From: Lachnospiraceae bacterium
GTDB taxonomy: Bacteria; Bacillota; Clostridia; Lachnospirales; Lachnospiraceae
DNA length: 39,157 bases
Assembly: GCA_021200345.1 (NCBI GenBank)
Contig: JAJQGR010000100.1
Span: 1 to 39,157, forward strand
Direction: 5' to 3'
The position numbers were made by a program, and so were the translations under genes. This document shows positions 21,878 through 31,103 of this stretch, piece after piece; position 1 is the stretch's first letter, and each line of letters begins with the position of its first letter. Under the pieces are notes generated by a model, which saw nothing but the letters and a program-made list of their open reading frames with translations, had not been told where the DNA came from and did not search any database.

Positions 21878-24847
21878 ATGGAAAGAAACGCCGGGAGGAA
21901 GTCATGGTTGGGAAAGCATACTTTAAGGATCATCAGTGTTGTCGGAATCCTGGCGGCGGTTTTTTTGTGGACAGCGTCAGCGGATACCATGCATGTTTCG
22001 GCGGCCGACATACCGGACGGAACCGCTGATTCTGCCGCATCCACCTTAAACAGCGTGAATTACAAAATCTATTCTTCTCTGAAAAAACAGATTCTGGAGG
22101 TGGCGGAGGGGAAAAGAACATCCACATCTTTCAGTGTGTCTGTCAGCGGACTGGGGCTGAACTGGACTTACAGTCAGCTGGGGCTTGCGAATGGAGCCAG
22201 TGACAGCGCTGTAAAGAGCGCGGTTGATTCTGCTTTCGAGAAAGTGGTAGATATTGATGCCATATATTATTGCCTGAAGAGGGACTGCCCTTATCAGCTG
22301 TACTGGTTTGCGACTTCTTCGGGCATATCCACCAGCCATACATATTCTTATAATGGAAGCTCGGTTTCCACCACAGCCTTAACCATTTACTTCTCTGTCA
22401 GCGACAGCTGCAGCGCCGGCAATTATCAGGTAGATTCTGCCAGGGTGGCCCAGGCCCAGGCCGCAGCGGAAAATGCCTGGGCGATTGTACAGGAATACGC
22501 GAATCTTTCCGATGAGGAAAAGCTGAAAGCGTACGCGAACAGGATCTGCGACCTGGTGAATTATGATTATGATGCGTATCATGCTTATCTGGCGGATTTC
22601 CTTTACCCCAGTGAAAATGGCGACCCCTGGGAGGTGATCAGCGTCTTTGACAATGATCCGGACACCAACGTGGTCTGTGAGGGCTACGCCAAGGCTTTCC
22701 TGTATCTGTGCAATCTGAGCAGCTTTGAAAGCGAAAATACGGCCTGCTTCTATGCCAGCGGAGATGTCAGCTTTGAGGGGAATGAAAGCCACGCCTGGAA
22801 TGTGGTTTCTCTGGATTCCGGCCATTATCTGGTGGATCTGACAAGCTATGACGGAAATCATTCCGCAGAGGAGACGGAAACGAACATCGGTCTGATGCGG
22901 TCGGCAGGCATGTCGGAGGAAGAAATCGCGCAGGAAATGGAGCTTTTTCAATATAACAGCCTGTATTATATGAGGTCTCCTCTCAGCGGAACCTGGGAGA
23001 CCGGCTACACCTTTTCCATGGGTTACGCGGGGGAGACAACCTATGCTTATGATGAATCCACCCGGATGGTTTATTCTGAGGACATTCTGAGCCTGTACAG
23101 CTTGGTAACGCCCACCGTTACCGGCACCACCTGGAAGATTTATGACGGCACCACGGATGTGCTCAGGACGGCAGATCTGGCCATCAGTCTGGATGGCGTA
23201 CTGAGTGCCCATGAGGACCTGGTAACAATCGCCGCCGACTATCAGTATGCCGGCGCGGACGCGGGAGAGAATGTGGATATTTTGATCAGCAATATCTCTC
23301 TGGATGGCGAGGCGGCGGAGTATTACCGGCTTTCTGCGGACAGCCTGACGGTCAGCAGCAAAATTGCGGCAAAGAAGCTGACGGAGGAGATGATTTCCAC
23401 GGATGCCTCCATTTATTATTACAGTGGGGAGGCAATCACACCAAAGGTTACCGTCAGCGATCCGGTGGATGGAATAGAGCTGATCACGGAAGCGGATTAC
23501 AGGGTGGAATATTCGGACAATGCGGAGATTGGAACCGGGATGGTGACTGTCATTGGACAGGGCAATTATACCGGTACCGTAGAACTGCCTTTTGAGATTA
23601 CATATACGCCGGTTCCGGAATGCGTTGTCAGCGGCACGGAGGGAGAGAATGGCTGGTATACCTCTGAGGTCAGCCTCCAGGCTGACGGCTGGATGCTTTC
23701 GGAGGATGGAAATGAGTGGAAAGAGAGCCTGTCTGTGACAGAGGAGGGGGTTCATGAGCTTTCTCTGTACTTCAGGCAAAAGGAAACCGGCTATCTGACG
23801 GAGGCTGTACAGATGGAGCTGAAGCTGGACTGGACGCCCATGGAGATGGAGGAAGGGATCGCTGTGGCAGTGCTGGGAGAGAAAGGAGCGCTGAAGCTGA
23901 ATGTCAGTGAGGCCGGCACGCTGGTTTACATGGTTTCAGAAAAACCCCAGGAGCAGACGGCGGAAACCGGGGGAAGTGAAGAGAACGGGACGCTGGTGGC
24001 GGCCGGGGACAGCACTAAAAGTCGGACTGCGGCGGAAATCCTGGAAAGCACCAAAAGCCGGACTGTGACAGTGGCGGAGGAGGAAATTTCCGGCGTCACC
24101 CTGACTCTTGAGGGCCTGTCAGAGGAAACACAATATGAACTGTGGATGCTGGGGACAGATCAGGCCGGAAATACCAGCGAAATTCCGGTTTTATATGAAT
24201 TTATTGTCCCTACGCTTTCTGGAATGCCGCAGCTTTCCGGAATCTATGGAACCGCGGCGGAGGATATGACTCTGACCGGGGGCAGGGTAACTTATGAAAA
24301 TGCTGAGCTTTCCGGTATCTGGAGCGCGGCGGACAGTGAACAGGCCATGGCTTTTTTGACGGAAGAAACATCCGGCTATCTTCCGTCCGTGGGAGGCACA
24401 GAAAGCTGGATTGTGACCTTTACTCCTGATAATGCTTCAGGTCAGGAGAGCCCGGCCTGGGCAGCGGTATCTGTAGAAGTGGTTCCGTCGGTGAGCAAAA
24501 AGGAAGTGACCGTCACCGTGGAGGACGCTTGGCGCAAACAGGGGGAGGAGAATCCCACCTTTACCTTTACAGTGGAGGAGAATGGCCTGGTTGACGGGGA
24601 TACGCATCAGGATCTGGGGGTGGTGCTGACAACGCAGGCTGTGGAAAGCTCCCCCGCTGGGAAATATGAGATTACCGGCACGGCGGTCAGCGCCAACTAT
24701 CAGGTGATCATTGTCAGCGGGACACTGACAGTCAGACTGACCCCGGGAGCCATTGCCCTGCGGACAGCCGCGGTTTTGGCTTTGGTGCTGGCGGCCCTGG
24801 CGGTGGTTATGGTTTTACGCCGCAATAAAGCGGCAGAAAGGAGATAA
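21878..24847 (+). CDS. Secreted transglutaminase-like surface protein with repeat domains and C-terminal anchor helix
   Basis: A large exported protein of 989 residues. ATG 21878 has AGGAGG six bases upstream. A hydrophobic stretch at about 17-36 ends near VSAAD, a good signal peptide. A transglutaminase-like cysteine domain follows, with C267 (VVCEGYAKAF), H305 (SHAWNVV) and D320 (LVDLTSYD) forming the expected triad. From about residue 390 come beta-rich extracellular modules, including one ending NYTGTVELPFEITY and a last MBG-like module (KKEVTVTVEDAW...). A C-terminal membrane helix and the basic tail RRNKAAERR anchor it. Such proteins are common in Lachnospiraceae surfaces, and some act on peptides rather than crosslinking. 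The target is unknown. Its stop is two bases before tldD. Confidence 0.88.
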   Translation: MERNAGRKSWLGKHTLRIISVVGILAAVFLWTASADTMHVSAADIPDGTADSAASTLNSVNYKIYSSLKKQILEVAEGKRTSTSFSVSVSGLGLNWTYSQLGLANGASDSAVKSAVDSAFEKVVDIDAIYYCLKRDCPYQLYWFATSSGISTSHTYSYNGSSVSTTALTIYFSVSDSCSAGNYQVDSARVAQAQAAAENAWAIVQEYANLSDEEKLKAYANRICDLVNYDYDAYHAYLADFLYPSENGDPWEVISVFDNDPDTNVVCEGYAKAFLYLCNLSSFESENTACFYASGDVSFEGNESHAWNVVSLDSGHYLVDLTSYDGNHSAEETETNIGLMRSAGMSEEEIAQEMELFQYNSLYYMRSPLSGTWETGYTFSMGYAGETTYAYDESTRMVYSEDILSLYSLVTPTVTGTTWKIYDGTTDVLRTADLAISLDGVLSAHEDLVTIAADYQYAGADAGENVDILISNISLDGEAAEYYRLSADSLTVSSKIAAKKLTEEMISTDASIYYYSGEAITPKVTVSDPVDGIELITEADYRVEYSDNAEIGTGMVTVIGQGNYTGTVELPFEITYTPVPECVVSGTEGENGWYTSEVSLQADGWMLSEDGNEWKESLSVTEEGVHELSLYFRQKETGYLTEAVQMELKLDWTPMEMEEGIAVAVLGEKGALKLNVSEAGTLVYMVSEKPQEQTAETGGSEENGTLVAAGDSTKSRTAAEILESTKSRTVTVAEEEISGVTLTLEGLSEETQYELWMLGTDQAGNTSEIPVLYEFIVPTLSGMPQLSGIYGTAAEDMTLTGGRVTYENAELSGIWSAADSEQAMAFLTEETSGYLPSVGGTESWIVTFTPDNASGQESPAWAAVSVEVVPSVSKKEVTVTVEDAWRKQGEENPTFTFTVEENGLVDGDTHQDLGVVLTTQAVESSPAGKYEITGTAVSANYQVIIVSGTLTVRLTPGAIALRTAAVLALVLAALAVVMVLRRNKAAERR

Positions 24848-24849
24848 AT

Positions 24850-26229
24850 ATGATAAACAAAGCTCTTCTTACCCGGATTCTGGAGAAAGCGCTCTCCACC
24901 GGGGCGGACTTTGCGGAAGTATACGTGGAGCGCACGAAAGAAAATAATATTGCCATGATTGACAGTAAAGTAGATTCCATCACAGATCAGCTGATCAGCG
25001 GCGTGGGGATGCGGATTTTTTCAGGCACCCGCTGCGTTACTGCCTCCTGTACCTCTATGGATGAGGATGCTTTGCTCTCCTGCGCGGGACGAATGGCGGA
25101 TGCCCTGGAGGGCGTCCCGGCTTATCAGACGGTGCATTTACAGGAGCGTCTGTTCGGGGATATTCATCCCATTCGGATGGTGCCGCAGGACGCGTCCCTG
25201 AAAACAAAGACGGATTTGCTGAAGGAAGGATATTTCGCGGCGAAAAACTATCATCCGGATATTTCCCAGGTGCGGGCCAATCTGCTGGATGTGGATCACC
25301 AGATTCTGGTGGCCAACAGCGACGGCCTGTATGCCCGGGACAGACAGATTCGAACCAGAATGGTGGTTAATGCCTTTGCCAGCAAAGGCGGGGAAAAGCA
25401 GAGCGGATCCTGTTCTCCGGGACGAAGGATGGGGCTGGAGATGTTTGACCTGATTTCTCCCAAATCCATCGGAGAGAAAGCCGCCAGACAGGCCCTTACC
25501 ATGTTAAGCGCCGGGTATATCAAAGCCGGACGGATGCCGGTGGCCATTGAAAGCGGCTTCGGAGGCGTGATTTTTCACGAGGCCTGCGGGCATTCCCTGG
25601 AGGCTGCCAGCGTGGCGCCGGGACAGTCTCAGTTCTGCGGGAAATTGGGCCAGCAGATTGCCAATTCCAAGCTGACGGCGCTGGATGACGGCACCATTCC
25701 CAATGCTTGGGGCTCCATGAATATTGACGATGAGGGAACACCGGCCCGCAAAAAGGTGCTGATTGAGAACGGCATCTTAAAATCCTACATGGTGGATAAG
25801 CTGAACGGACGCCGCATGGGGATGGAGAGCACCGGCTCCGGCCGCAGGCAGAGCTATCTTTTTGACCCTACCTCCCGCATGACCAACACCTTTATTGCCA
25901 ACGGCCCTGACCGCAATGAGGATATTATATCCTCCATTGAGTACGGTCTTTACGCGAAAGCCATGGGCGGAGGAAGCGTCAACCCGGTGACCGGAGCCTT
26001 CAATTTCGCGGTCAATGAGGGATATATTATCCGGAATGGTAAAATCTGTGAGCCGGTCCGGGGCGCCAGCCTGATTGGAAAGGGATCGGAAATTCTCATG
26101 GATATCGACATGATCGGCAACAATCTGGAGACGGCCCAGGGCATGTGCGGCGCCTCCAGCGGCAGTATTCCTACGGAGGTGGGCCAGCCCCTGATCCGGG
26201 TGGCTTCCATCACGGTGGGCGGCAGATAA
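24850..26229 (+). CDS. tldD: TldD metalloprotease subunit
   Basis: TldD is the catalytic subunit of the TldD/TldE heterodimer, a cytoplasmic zinc protease that threads and degrades unfolded or modified peptides (microcin B17 maturation and CcdA degradation in E. coli). It has 459 residues. The zinc motif HEACGH gives H243, E244 and H248; C433 in QGMCGASSG is the third ligand position. ATG 24850 follows AAAGGAG. It is followed after 15 bases by its partner. No modified-peptide gene cluster is in the window, so a general housekeeping role is likely. Confidence 0.96.
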   Translation: MINKALLTRILEKALSTGADFAEVYVERTKENNIAMIDSKVDSITDQLISGVGMRIFSGTRCVTASCTSMDEDALLSCAGRMADALEGVPAYQTVHLQERLFGDIHPIRMVPQDASLKTKTDLLKEGYFAAKNYHPDISQVRANLLDVDHQILVANSDGLYARDRQIRTRMVVNAFASKGGEKQSGSCSPGRRMGLEMFDLISPKSIGEKAARQALTMLSAGYIKAGRMPVAIESGFGGVIFHEACGHSLEAASVAPGQSQFCGKLGQQIANSKLTALDDGTIPNAWGSMNIDDEGTPARKKVLIENGILKSYMVDKLNGRRMGMESTGSGRRQSYLFDPTSRMTNTFIANGPDRNEDIISSIEYGLYAKAMGGGSVNPVTGAFNFAVNEGYIIRNGKICEPVRGASLIGKGSEILMDIDMIGNNLETAQGMCGASSGSIPTEVGQPLIRVASITVGGR

Positions 26230-26244
26230 GAAGGAGGCGGAAGA

Positions 26245-27597
26245 ATGAAATATACAGAGTTTAAAGAGCGGGTGATGGCGGCGGCAGCCTCCAGAGGTCT
26301 GACCGAATATGAGCTTTACGGGGAGGAAAAGGAAAACATCAGCGTGGAAACCTTAAATCACGAGATTTCCGCGTTTTCTTCCGGTACTGTGGCGGGAGCC
26401 TGTTTCCGCTGCGTCTGCCAGGGAAAGCTGGGGTACGCTTCCACGGAGCTCTACACCGATTCCGAGGCCCGGCGGGTGGTGGAAGCGGCCATGGAAAACG
26501 CGTGCGCGTTGGAGACGGAGGGAGAAGCCTTCCTTCATGAACCGGGAGACTGTTATAGAAAAATGGAACAGGCACAGGTTACTGAGCCTTCTGCCTCTCA
26601 GCTGAAAGAGCTGGCCATGAAAATAGAGGAGGCGGCCTACGGGGCGGATCCAAGAATTGTGGATGGGAGCCAGTCCAGCGCGGATTTTCGCAGGAACCGG
26701 ATTTTCCTGAGCAATTCCAAAGGACTGGATCTGACTCATGAGAATGCCTATACCGCGGCCTACAGCTTTCCCATCGCCAGAGAGGGCGGGGAGATGTTCA
26801 GCGGCTTTGATTCCAAAGCAGGGGATTATGCTGCCCTGGATCCGGTTAGCATCGCACAAAAGGGAGTGGAGGACGCGGTTTCCCAGATTGGCGCGTCAGC
26901 CGTTCCTACAGGGACCTATGACGTGATGTTTTCCAGCCATATGACCGCCGCCATGCTGCAGGTTTACGTGAACATTTTTTCGGCCCAGGCGGCACAGAAG
27001 GGAATGTCTCTGCTGGCGGGAAAAGAAGGAGAAATGACAGCGGCACCCTGTGTGACTCTGACCGATGATCCGTTTTGTCAGGAGAGTCTGGTAAAAATGC
27101 CTTTTGACGGCGAGGGCGTGGCCACTGTCCGTAAGGATGTGGTGAAAAACGGCAGGCTGATCACCCTGCTTTATAATCTGGCTACGGCGCACAAAGCGGG
27201 GGTGGCTTCCACCGGCAACGGTGTGAAAGCCGGGTATGCGGCTCCTGTCAGCATCCAGCCCTACAACTTCTATCTGGAAAAGGGAGGCGGAGGCACCAGG
27301 GAGGAAATGTATGAGCATCTGGGCAATGGAATTTATATCACAGAGCTGAACGGAATGCATGCCGGCGCTAATCCGGTGACCGGGGATTTCTCCCTGGCAA
27401 GCGCAGGCTTTCTGATTGAGAATGGGAAAAAGAGCAAACCGGTCAGAAACTTCACCGTTTCCGGCAATTTCTATCAGCTGCTGAAGGACATTGCCCTGGT
27501 GGGGGATGACTGGGAATTACGCCCGCCCATGCGGGGAGGCGCCTGCTTTGGAGGGCCGTCCTTTATCGTCAGGGGCATGAGTATCGGCGGAAAATAA
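26245..27597 (+). CDS. tldE: TldE/PmbA non-catalytic subunit of TldD protease
   Basis: TldE (PmbA) pairs with TldD to close the peptide channel and has no zinc motif, as here. It has 450 residues. The family segments ENISVETLNHEISAFSSG at the N-terminus, STGNGVKAGY and GMHAGANPVTGDFSLASAGF near the C-terminus are intact. ATG 26245 follows AAGGAGG and lies 15 bases after tldD. A strong terminator closes the transcript. Confidence 0.96.
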   Translation: MKYTEFKERVMAAAASRGLTEYELYGEEKENISVETLNHEISAFSSGTVAGACFRCVCQGKLGYASTELYTDSEARRVVEAAMENACALETEGEAFLHEPGDCYRKMEQAQVTEPSASQLKELAMKIEEAAYGADPRIVDGSQSSADFRRNRIFLSNSKGLDLTHENAYTAAYSFPIAREGGEMFSGFDSKAGDYAALDPVSIAQKGVEDAVSQIGASAVPTGTYDVMFSSHMTAAMLQVYVNIFSAQAAQKGMSLLAGKEGEMTAAPCVTLTDDPFCQESLVKMPFDGEGVATVRKDVVKNGRLITLLYNLATAHKAGVASTGNGVKAGYAAPVSIQPYNFYLEKGGGGTREEMYEHLGNGIYITELNGMHAGANPVTGDFSLASAGFLIENGKKSKPVRNFTVSGNFYQLLKDIALVGDDWELRPPMRGGACFGGPSFIVRGMSIGGK

Positions 27598-27603
27598 GAT
27601 TTC

Positions 27604-27636
27604 AAGGGGAGCGCTCCCGGGCAGGGCGCTCCTTTT
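27604..27636 (+). terminator. Terminator after tldE
   Basis: GGAGCGC (27608-27614) and GCGCTCC (27626-27632) form the core stem, extended outward by AAGG with the TTTT tract. Confidence 0.8.
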
Positions 27637-27726
27637 GATTCCCCGGCTGAAACGCCATAGAGAGGGGAGATAGTGATAAAGTTTAGTAAAAGTAAGAAAA
27701 AAATTTAACTTTTTTGCATTTATGTA

Positions 27727-27754
27727 TTGACGCACATGAAAAAATATGTATAAT
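27727..27754 (+). promoter_or_regulatory. Promoter of the regulator-potABCD operon
   Basis: TTGACG (27727-27732) and TATAAT (27749-27754) are spaced 16 bases. A near-consensus sigma-A promoter. Confidence 0.85.
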
Positions 27755-27769
27755 GAAACCTGTTGGCCT

Positions 27770-27799
27770 GAGTTTAGTTTTGCTAAACTCAAAGTTTAG
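27770..27799 (+). promoter_or_regulatory. AGTTTAG operator cluster downstream of the promoter
   Basis: A perfect inverted repeat GAGTTTAG (27770-27777), spacer TTTTG, CTAAACTC (27783-27790) is followed by a third AGTTTAG (27793-27799). A fourth AGTTTAG lies upstream of the -35 at 27680-27686. Sites begin about 8 bases after the expected transcription start, ideal for repression by the XRE-cupin protein encoded next. Confidence 0.7.
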
Positions 27800-27823
27800 A
27801 ATTTATGAGCAGACAGAGGCATC

Positions 27824-28357
27824 ATGGACATCGGAGGAAAAATCAAGGAGCTGCGTCTGATGAAGAATCTGACGCAGGAGGAACTGGCGGACCGGGCGGA
27901 GCTGTCAAAGGGATTCATTTCCCAGCTGGAGAGAAATCTGACGTCTCCGTCGATCTCCACGCTGACAGACATTCTGACCTGTCTTGGCACGGATTTAAAA
28001 GAATTTTTCAGCGATTCGGAGGATACCCAGGTCGTTTTCAAAAAGACGGACTATTTTGAAAAGATCGATGAGGAGCGGGGCAATATGATCCAGTGGGTCA
28101 TTCCCAACGCGCAGAAAAACAGCATGGAGCCCATTCTGGTAATCATCGAAAAGGGCGGCAGGACAGAGGCGCTGGATCCTCATGAGGGGGAGGAGTTTGG
28201 CTTCCTTTTGAGCGGCAGCGCGGATTTGCACATCGGCTCCAGGACATTTAAGGTCAGAGCCGGAGAATCCTTTTATTTTGCGGCCAAATACCGGCATTAT
28301 CTGACTTCGTCCACAGGAGCGAAGCTATTGTGGGTCAGCTGCCCGCCGAGCTTTTAG
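27824..28357 (+). CDS. XRE-family regulator with C-terminal cupin domain
   Basis: A 177-residue DNA-binding regulator. Residues about 6-62 form a helix-turn-helix of the XRE type (QEELADRAELSKGFISQLERN), and residues about 105-175 a cupin sensor domain (HEGEEFGFLLSGSADLHIG). Regulators with this layout next to polyamine transporters (PuuR-like) sense polyamines. ATG 27824 is preceded by a modest AGAGG. It lies 37 bases before potA and behind AGTTTAG repeats, so it probably represses itself and the transporter. The ligand is inferred from context. Confidence 0.92.
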   Translation: MDIGGKIKELRLMKNLTQEELADRAELSKGFISQLERNLTSPSISTLTDILTCLGTDLKEFFSDSEDTQVVFKKTDYFEKIDEERGNMIQWVIPNAQKNSMEPILVIIEKGGRTEALDPHEGEEFGFLLSGSADLHIGSRTFKVRAGESFYFAAKYRHYLTSSTGAKLLWVSCPPSF

Positions 28358-28394
28358 CGACAGTTCAGCTGTTACGGCAGCAGTGAGGTATATT

Positions 28395-29435
28395 ATGAAA
28401 AATGTTATTATCGAATTAAAAAATCTGACCCACAATTTCGGGGATCAGCAGGTGTTAAAGGGAATCAACCTGAATATTTATCAGAATGAATTTCTGACGC
28501 TTTTGGGTCCCTCCGGCTGTGGGAAGACCACCACGCTGCGCATCATCGCGGGCTTTGAGGAGCCCACCGGGGGTGAAGTTTTATTCAACGGAATCGATGT
28601 GTCGAAGGTGCCGGCCTACAAGCGGGAGGTCAACACCGTGTTTCAGAATTATGCTCTGTTTCCCTTTTTAAACGTCCATGATAATGTGGCCTTCGGTCTG
28701 AAAATCAAAAAGGTGGACCCCAAATTCATCGACGCCAAGGTCAGCTCGACCTTAAAGCTGGTGGGGCTGGAGGGCTTTGAGGACAGGGACGTGACCCTGC
28801 TTTCCGGCGGCCAGCAGCAGAGGGTCGCCATTGCAAGAGCGCTGGTCAATGAACCGAAAGTGCTTTTGCTGGATGAGCCTCTGGGGGCTTTGGACGCCAA
28901 GCTGCGCAAGGAAATGCAGACGGAGCTGAAAAAGATCCAGGAGGAGGTGGGCATCACTTTCATCTTTGTGACCCACGATCAGGAGGAAGCGTTGTCCATG
29001 TCCGATACCGTGGTGGTCATGAACGAGGGCGTGATCCAGCAGATCGGCACCCCGGAGGACATTTATAATGAGCCGGAGAACCGCTTTGTGGCAGGCTTTA
29101 TCGGCGCCTCCAATATTATCGGCGGCGCCATTATGAAAGAGGACTGCCTGGTCAGCTTCGACGGCCAGGATTTTGAGTGTGTGGATAAGGGATTTAAGGA
29201 AAATGAGCCTGTGGAAGTGGTCATCCGTCCGGAGGATATTGAACTGGTGAAGCCCAAGCAGGGGCTGCTGCAGGGGGTGGTGAAGTCTGTGGTATTTAAG
29301 GGAGTTCATTATGAGCTGCAGGTGGAGACGGAGTTTCGCGATTATCTGGTCCAGACCACCCGCCAGTATGAGGCGGAGGAAAAGGTGGGACTGACCTTTG
29401 AACCGGAAGGGATCCACGTGATGTACCCGATGTAA
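28395..29435 (+). CDS. potA: Spermidine/putrescine ABC transporter ATP-binding protein
   Basis: The ATPase that powers polyamine uptake, 346 residues. The start is ATG 28395 with GTGAGG six bases upstream. Motifs in order: Walker A GPSGCGKTT (38-46), Q-loop VFQNYALFP, signature LSGGQQQR, Walker B LLLDEPLGALD, switch His in VTHDQEEAL. Residues about 240-346 are the TOBE-type regulatory domain. Followed by two permeases and a lipoprotein, making a complete system. Confidence 0.96.
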   Translation: MKNVIIELKNLTHNFGDQQVLKGINLNIYQNEFLTLLGPSGCGKTTTLRIIAGFEEPTGGEVLFNGIDVSKVPAYKREVNTVFQNYALFPFLNVHDNVAFGLKIKKVDPKFIDAKVSSTLKLVGLEGFEDRDVTLLSGGQQQRVAIARALVNEPKVLLLDEPLGALDAKLRKEMQTELKKIQEEVGITFIFVTHDQEEALSMSDTVVVMNEGVIQQIGTPEDIYNEPENRFVAGFIGASNIIGGAIMKEDCLVSFDGQDFECVDKGFKENEPVEVVIRPEDIELVKPKQGLLQGVVKSVVFKGVHYELQVETEFRDYLVQTTRQYEAEEKVGLTFEPEGIHVMYPM

Positions 29436-29448
29436 GGAGACAGCTTAT

Positions 29449-30279
29449 ATGAAATACTATGTAAAAATGGTGCGGCCCTACATGGTCTGGTCCTTTCTTT
29501 TGATCGTCATCCCCATGCTGCTGATCGCCATTTATTCGGTGACCACCGGTGGCAACACTCTGGTCAATATTCAGTTTACATTAGAGAATTTTGCCAAATT
29601 CGCGGAGCCCATCTACGTGCAGGTGTTTGTCAAATCCCTGCAGATCGGCCTGATCACCGTGGGCATCTGTCTGGCGCTGGGATATACCCTGGCCTATCAG
29701 ATCTGCCGCTTCGAGGAGAGGATTCAGAGCAGCCTGATTCTGCTGGTGACCATTCCCATGTGGATTAACACCCTGCTGCGTACCTACGCCTGGATCAGCA
29801 TTCTGTCTGATAATGGCATTATCAATACCATTTTGCAGGCCCTGGGACTGGAGCCGGTGACCCTGATGTATACCAATTTTGCGGTGATTATCGGCATGGT
29901 CAGCGATTTTTTACCATTTATGGTGATTCCGATTCATACCTCTCTGAGTAAAATCGACAAATCCCTGATTGAGGCGGCGCAGGATCTGGGGGCCACCCCG
30001 TTTCAGACCTTTACAAAAGTGATTTTCAAACTGTCCATTCCCGGCGTGCTCAATGGAGTGATTGTGACCTTTTTGCTCTCCATTTCCACCTTTGTTATTC
30101 CCAAGCTTTTAGGGGGCGGACAGTACACTCTGATTGGCAATCTGATTGAGAATCAGTTTATTTCTGTGGGCAACTGGAACTTCGGAAGCGCCCTTTCTCT
30201 GATATTGACAGCGGTGATCCTGCTTGCCATCACGCTGATGCGCAGATTAGACCAGGAGGATAAGGAGGAAGAACTTTGA
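29449..30279 (+). CDS. potB: Spermidine/putrescine ABC transporter permease
   Basis: An inner-membrane permease of 276 residues with about six membrane spans. The EAA loop that contacts PotA is visible as EAAQDLGATPFQTFTKVIFKLSIPG. ATG 29449 follows AAGGAGA 13 bases after potA. It overlaps potC by four bases. Confidence 0.95.
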   Translation: MKYYVKMVRPYMVWSFLLIVIPMLLIAIYSVTTGGNTLVNIQFTLENFAKFAEPIYVQVFVKSLQIGLITVGICLALGYTLAYQICRFEERIQSSLILLVTIPMWINTLLRTYAWISILSDNGIINTILQALGLEPVTLMYTNFAVIIGMVSDFLPFMVIPIHTSLSKIDKSLIEAAQDLGATPFQTFTKVIFKLSIPGVLNGVIVTFLLSISTFVIPKLLGGGQYTLIGNLIENQFISVGNWNFGSALSLILTAVILLAITLMRRLDQEDKEEEL

Positions 30280-31103
30280 AAAAGAAAAAGAGTCTGCCGG
30301 GCGTCGTCTACATTGTGATCTGCTTCCTTTTTCTGTACCTGCCCATTTTTGTGACCATGTTTTTTTCCTTTAATTCGTCCAAATCGCTGACAAAATTTAC
30401 AGGTTTTTCACTGACCTGGTACCAGCAGCTGTTTTCGGACGCTGAGATCATGGGGGCGGTATATGTGTCTGTCACCATCGCCCTGCTGTCCACATTGATT
30501 TCCACCATTCTGGGCACGGCCACCGCCATCGGTCTGTCCAAAAACAGAAAGGTGATCAAGGAGCTGATCATCAATATCAACAATATTCCGATTATGAACC
30601 CGGATATTGTGACCGCCATCGGCCTGATGATTTTATTTTCCTCCTTAAAAATAGAAAAAGGCTATATGACCATGCTGTTAGCTCATATTTCCTTCTGCAC
30701 GCCCTACGTGATCACCAGCGTGTACCCCAAGGTGCGGTCCCTCAATCCCAATCTGGCCAACGCCGCCATGGATCTGGGAGCTACGCCCTGGCAGGCGTTG
30801 TACAAGGTGATTCTTCCCATGATCAAGGACGGAATTTTCGCGGGAGTGCTGTTAGCCTTTACCATGTCTTTTGACGACTTTGTGATTTCGTATTTTGTCA
30901 CCGGAAACGGAGTGAAAAATATTTCCATTATTGTGTATAACATGACCAAGCGTACCAATCCTACCATCAACGCCCTGTCCACCATTGTGATTCTGGTGAT
31001 CATGGTGCTGTTAATCATCGCCAACGCGGTGCCGGCGGTGATGAAAAGGAGAAAAATAAATGGAGTAAACAGGCAAAAAACAAGCGAGGAGGGAAATGAA
31101 TGA
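30276..31103 (+). CDS. potC: Spermidine/putrescine ABC transporter permease
   Basis: The second permease, 275 residues, about six membrane spans, with EAA loop NAAMDLGATPWQALYKVILP. The start is a TTG at 30276, supported by AGGAGG at 30263-30268 and the four-base TTGA overlap with potB. The first residues (MKKKKS) then lead straight into a membrane span. Its stop overlaps the potD start. Confidence 0.94.
   Translation: MKKKKSLPGVVYIVICFLFLYLPIFVTMFFSFNSSKSLTKFTGFSLTWYQQLFSDAEIMGAVYVSVTIALLSTLISTILGTATAIGLSKNRKVIKELIININNIPIMNPDIVTAIGLMILFSSLKIEKGYMTMLLAHISFCTPYVITSVYPKVRSLNPNLANAAMDLGATPWQALYKVILPMIKDGIFAGVLLAFTMSFDDFVISYFVTGNGVKNISIIVYNMTKRTNPTINALSTIVILVIMVLLIIANAVPAVMKRRKINGVNRQKTSEEGNE

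Noticed and set aside
22379..23779. Long open frame on the minus strand (466 codons) inside the transglutaminase-like gene
   Set aside because: Its composition is that of an antisense shadow, it has no start signal, and the + strand protein has signal peptide, triad and anchor.
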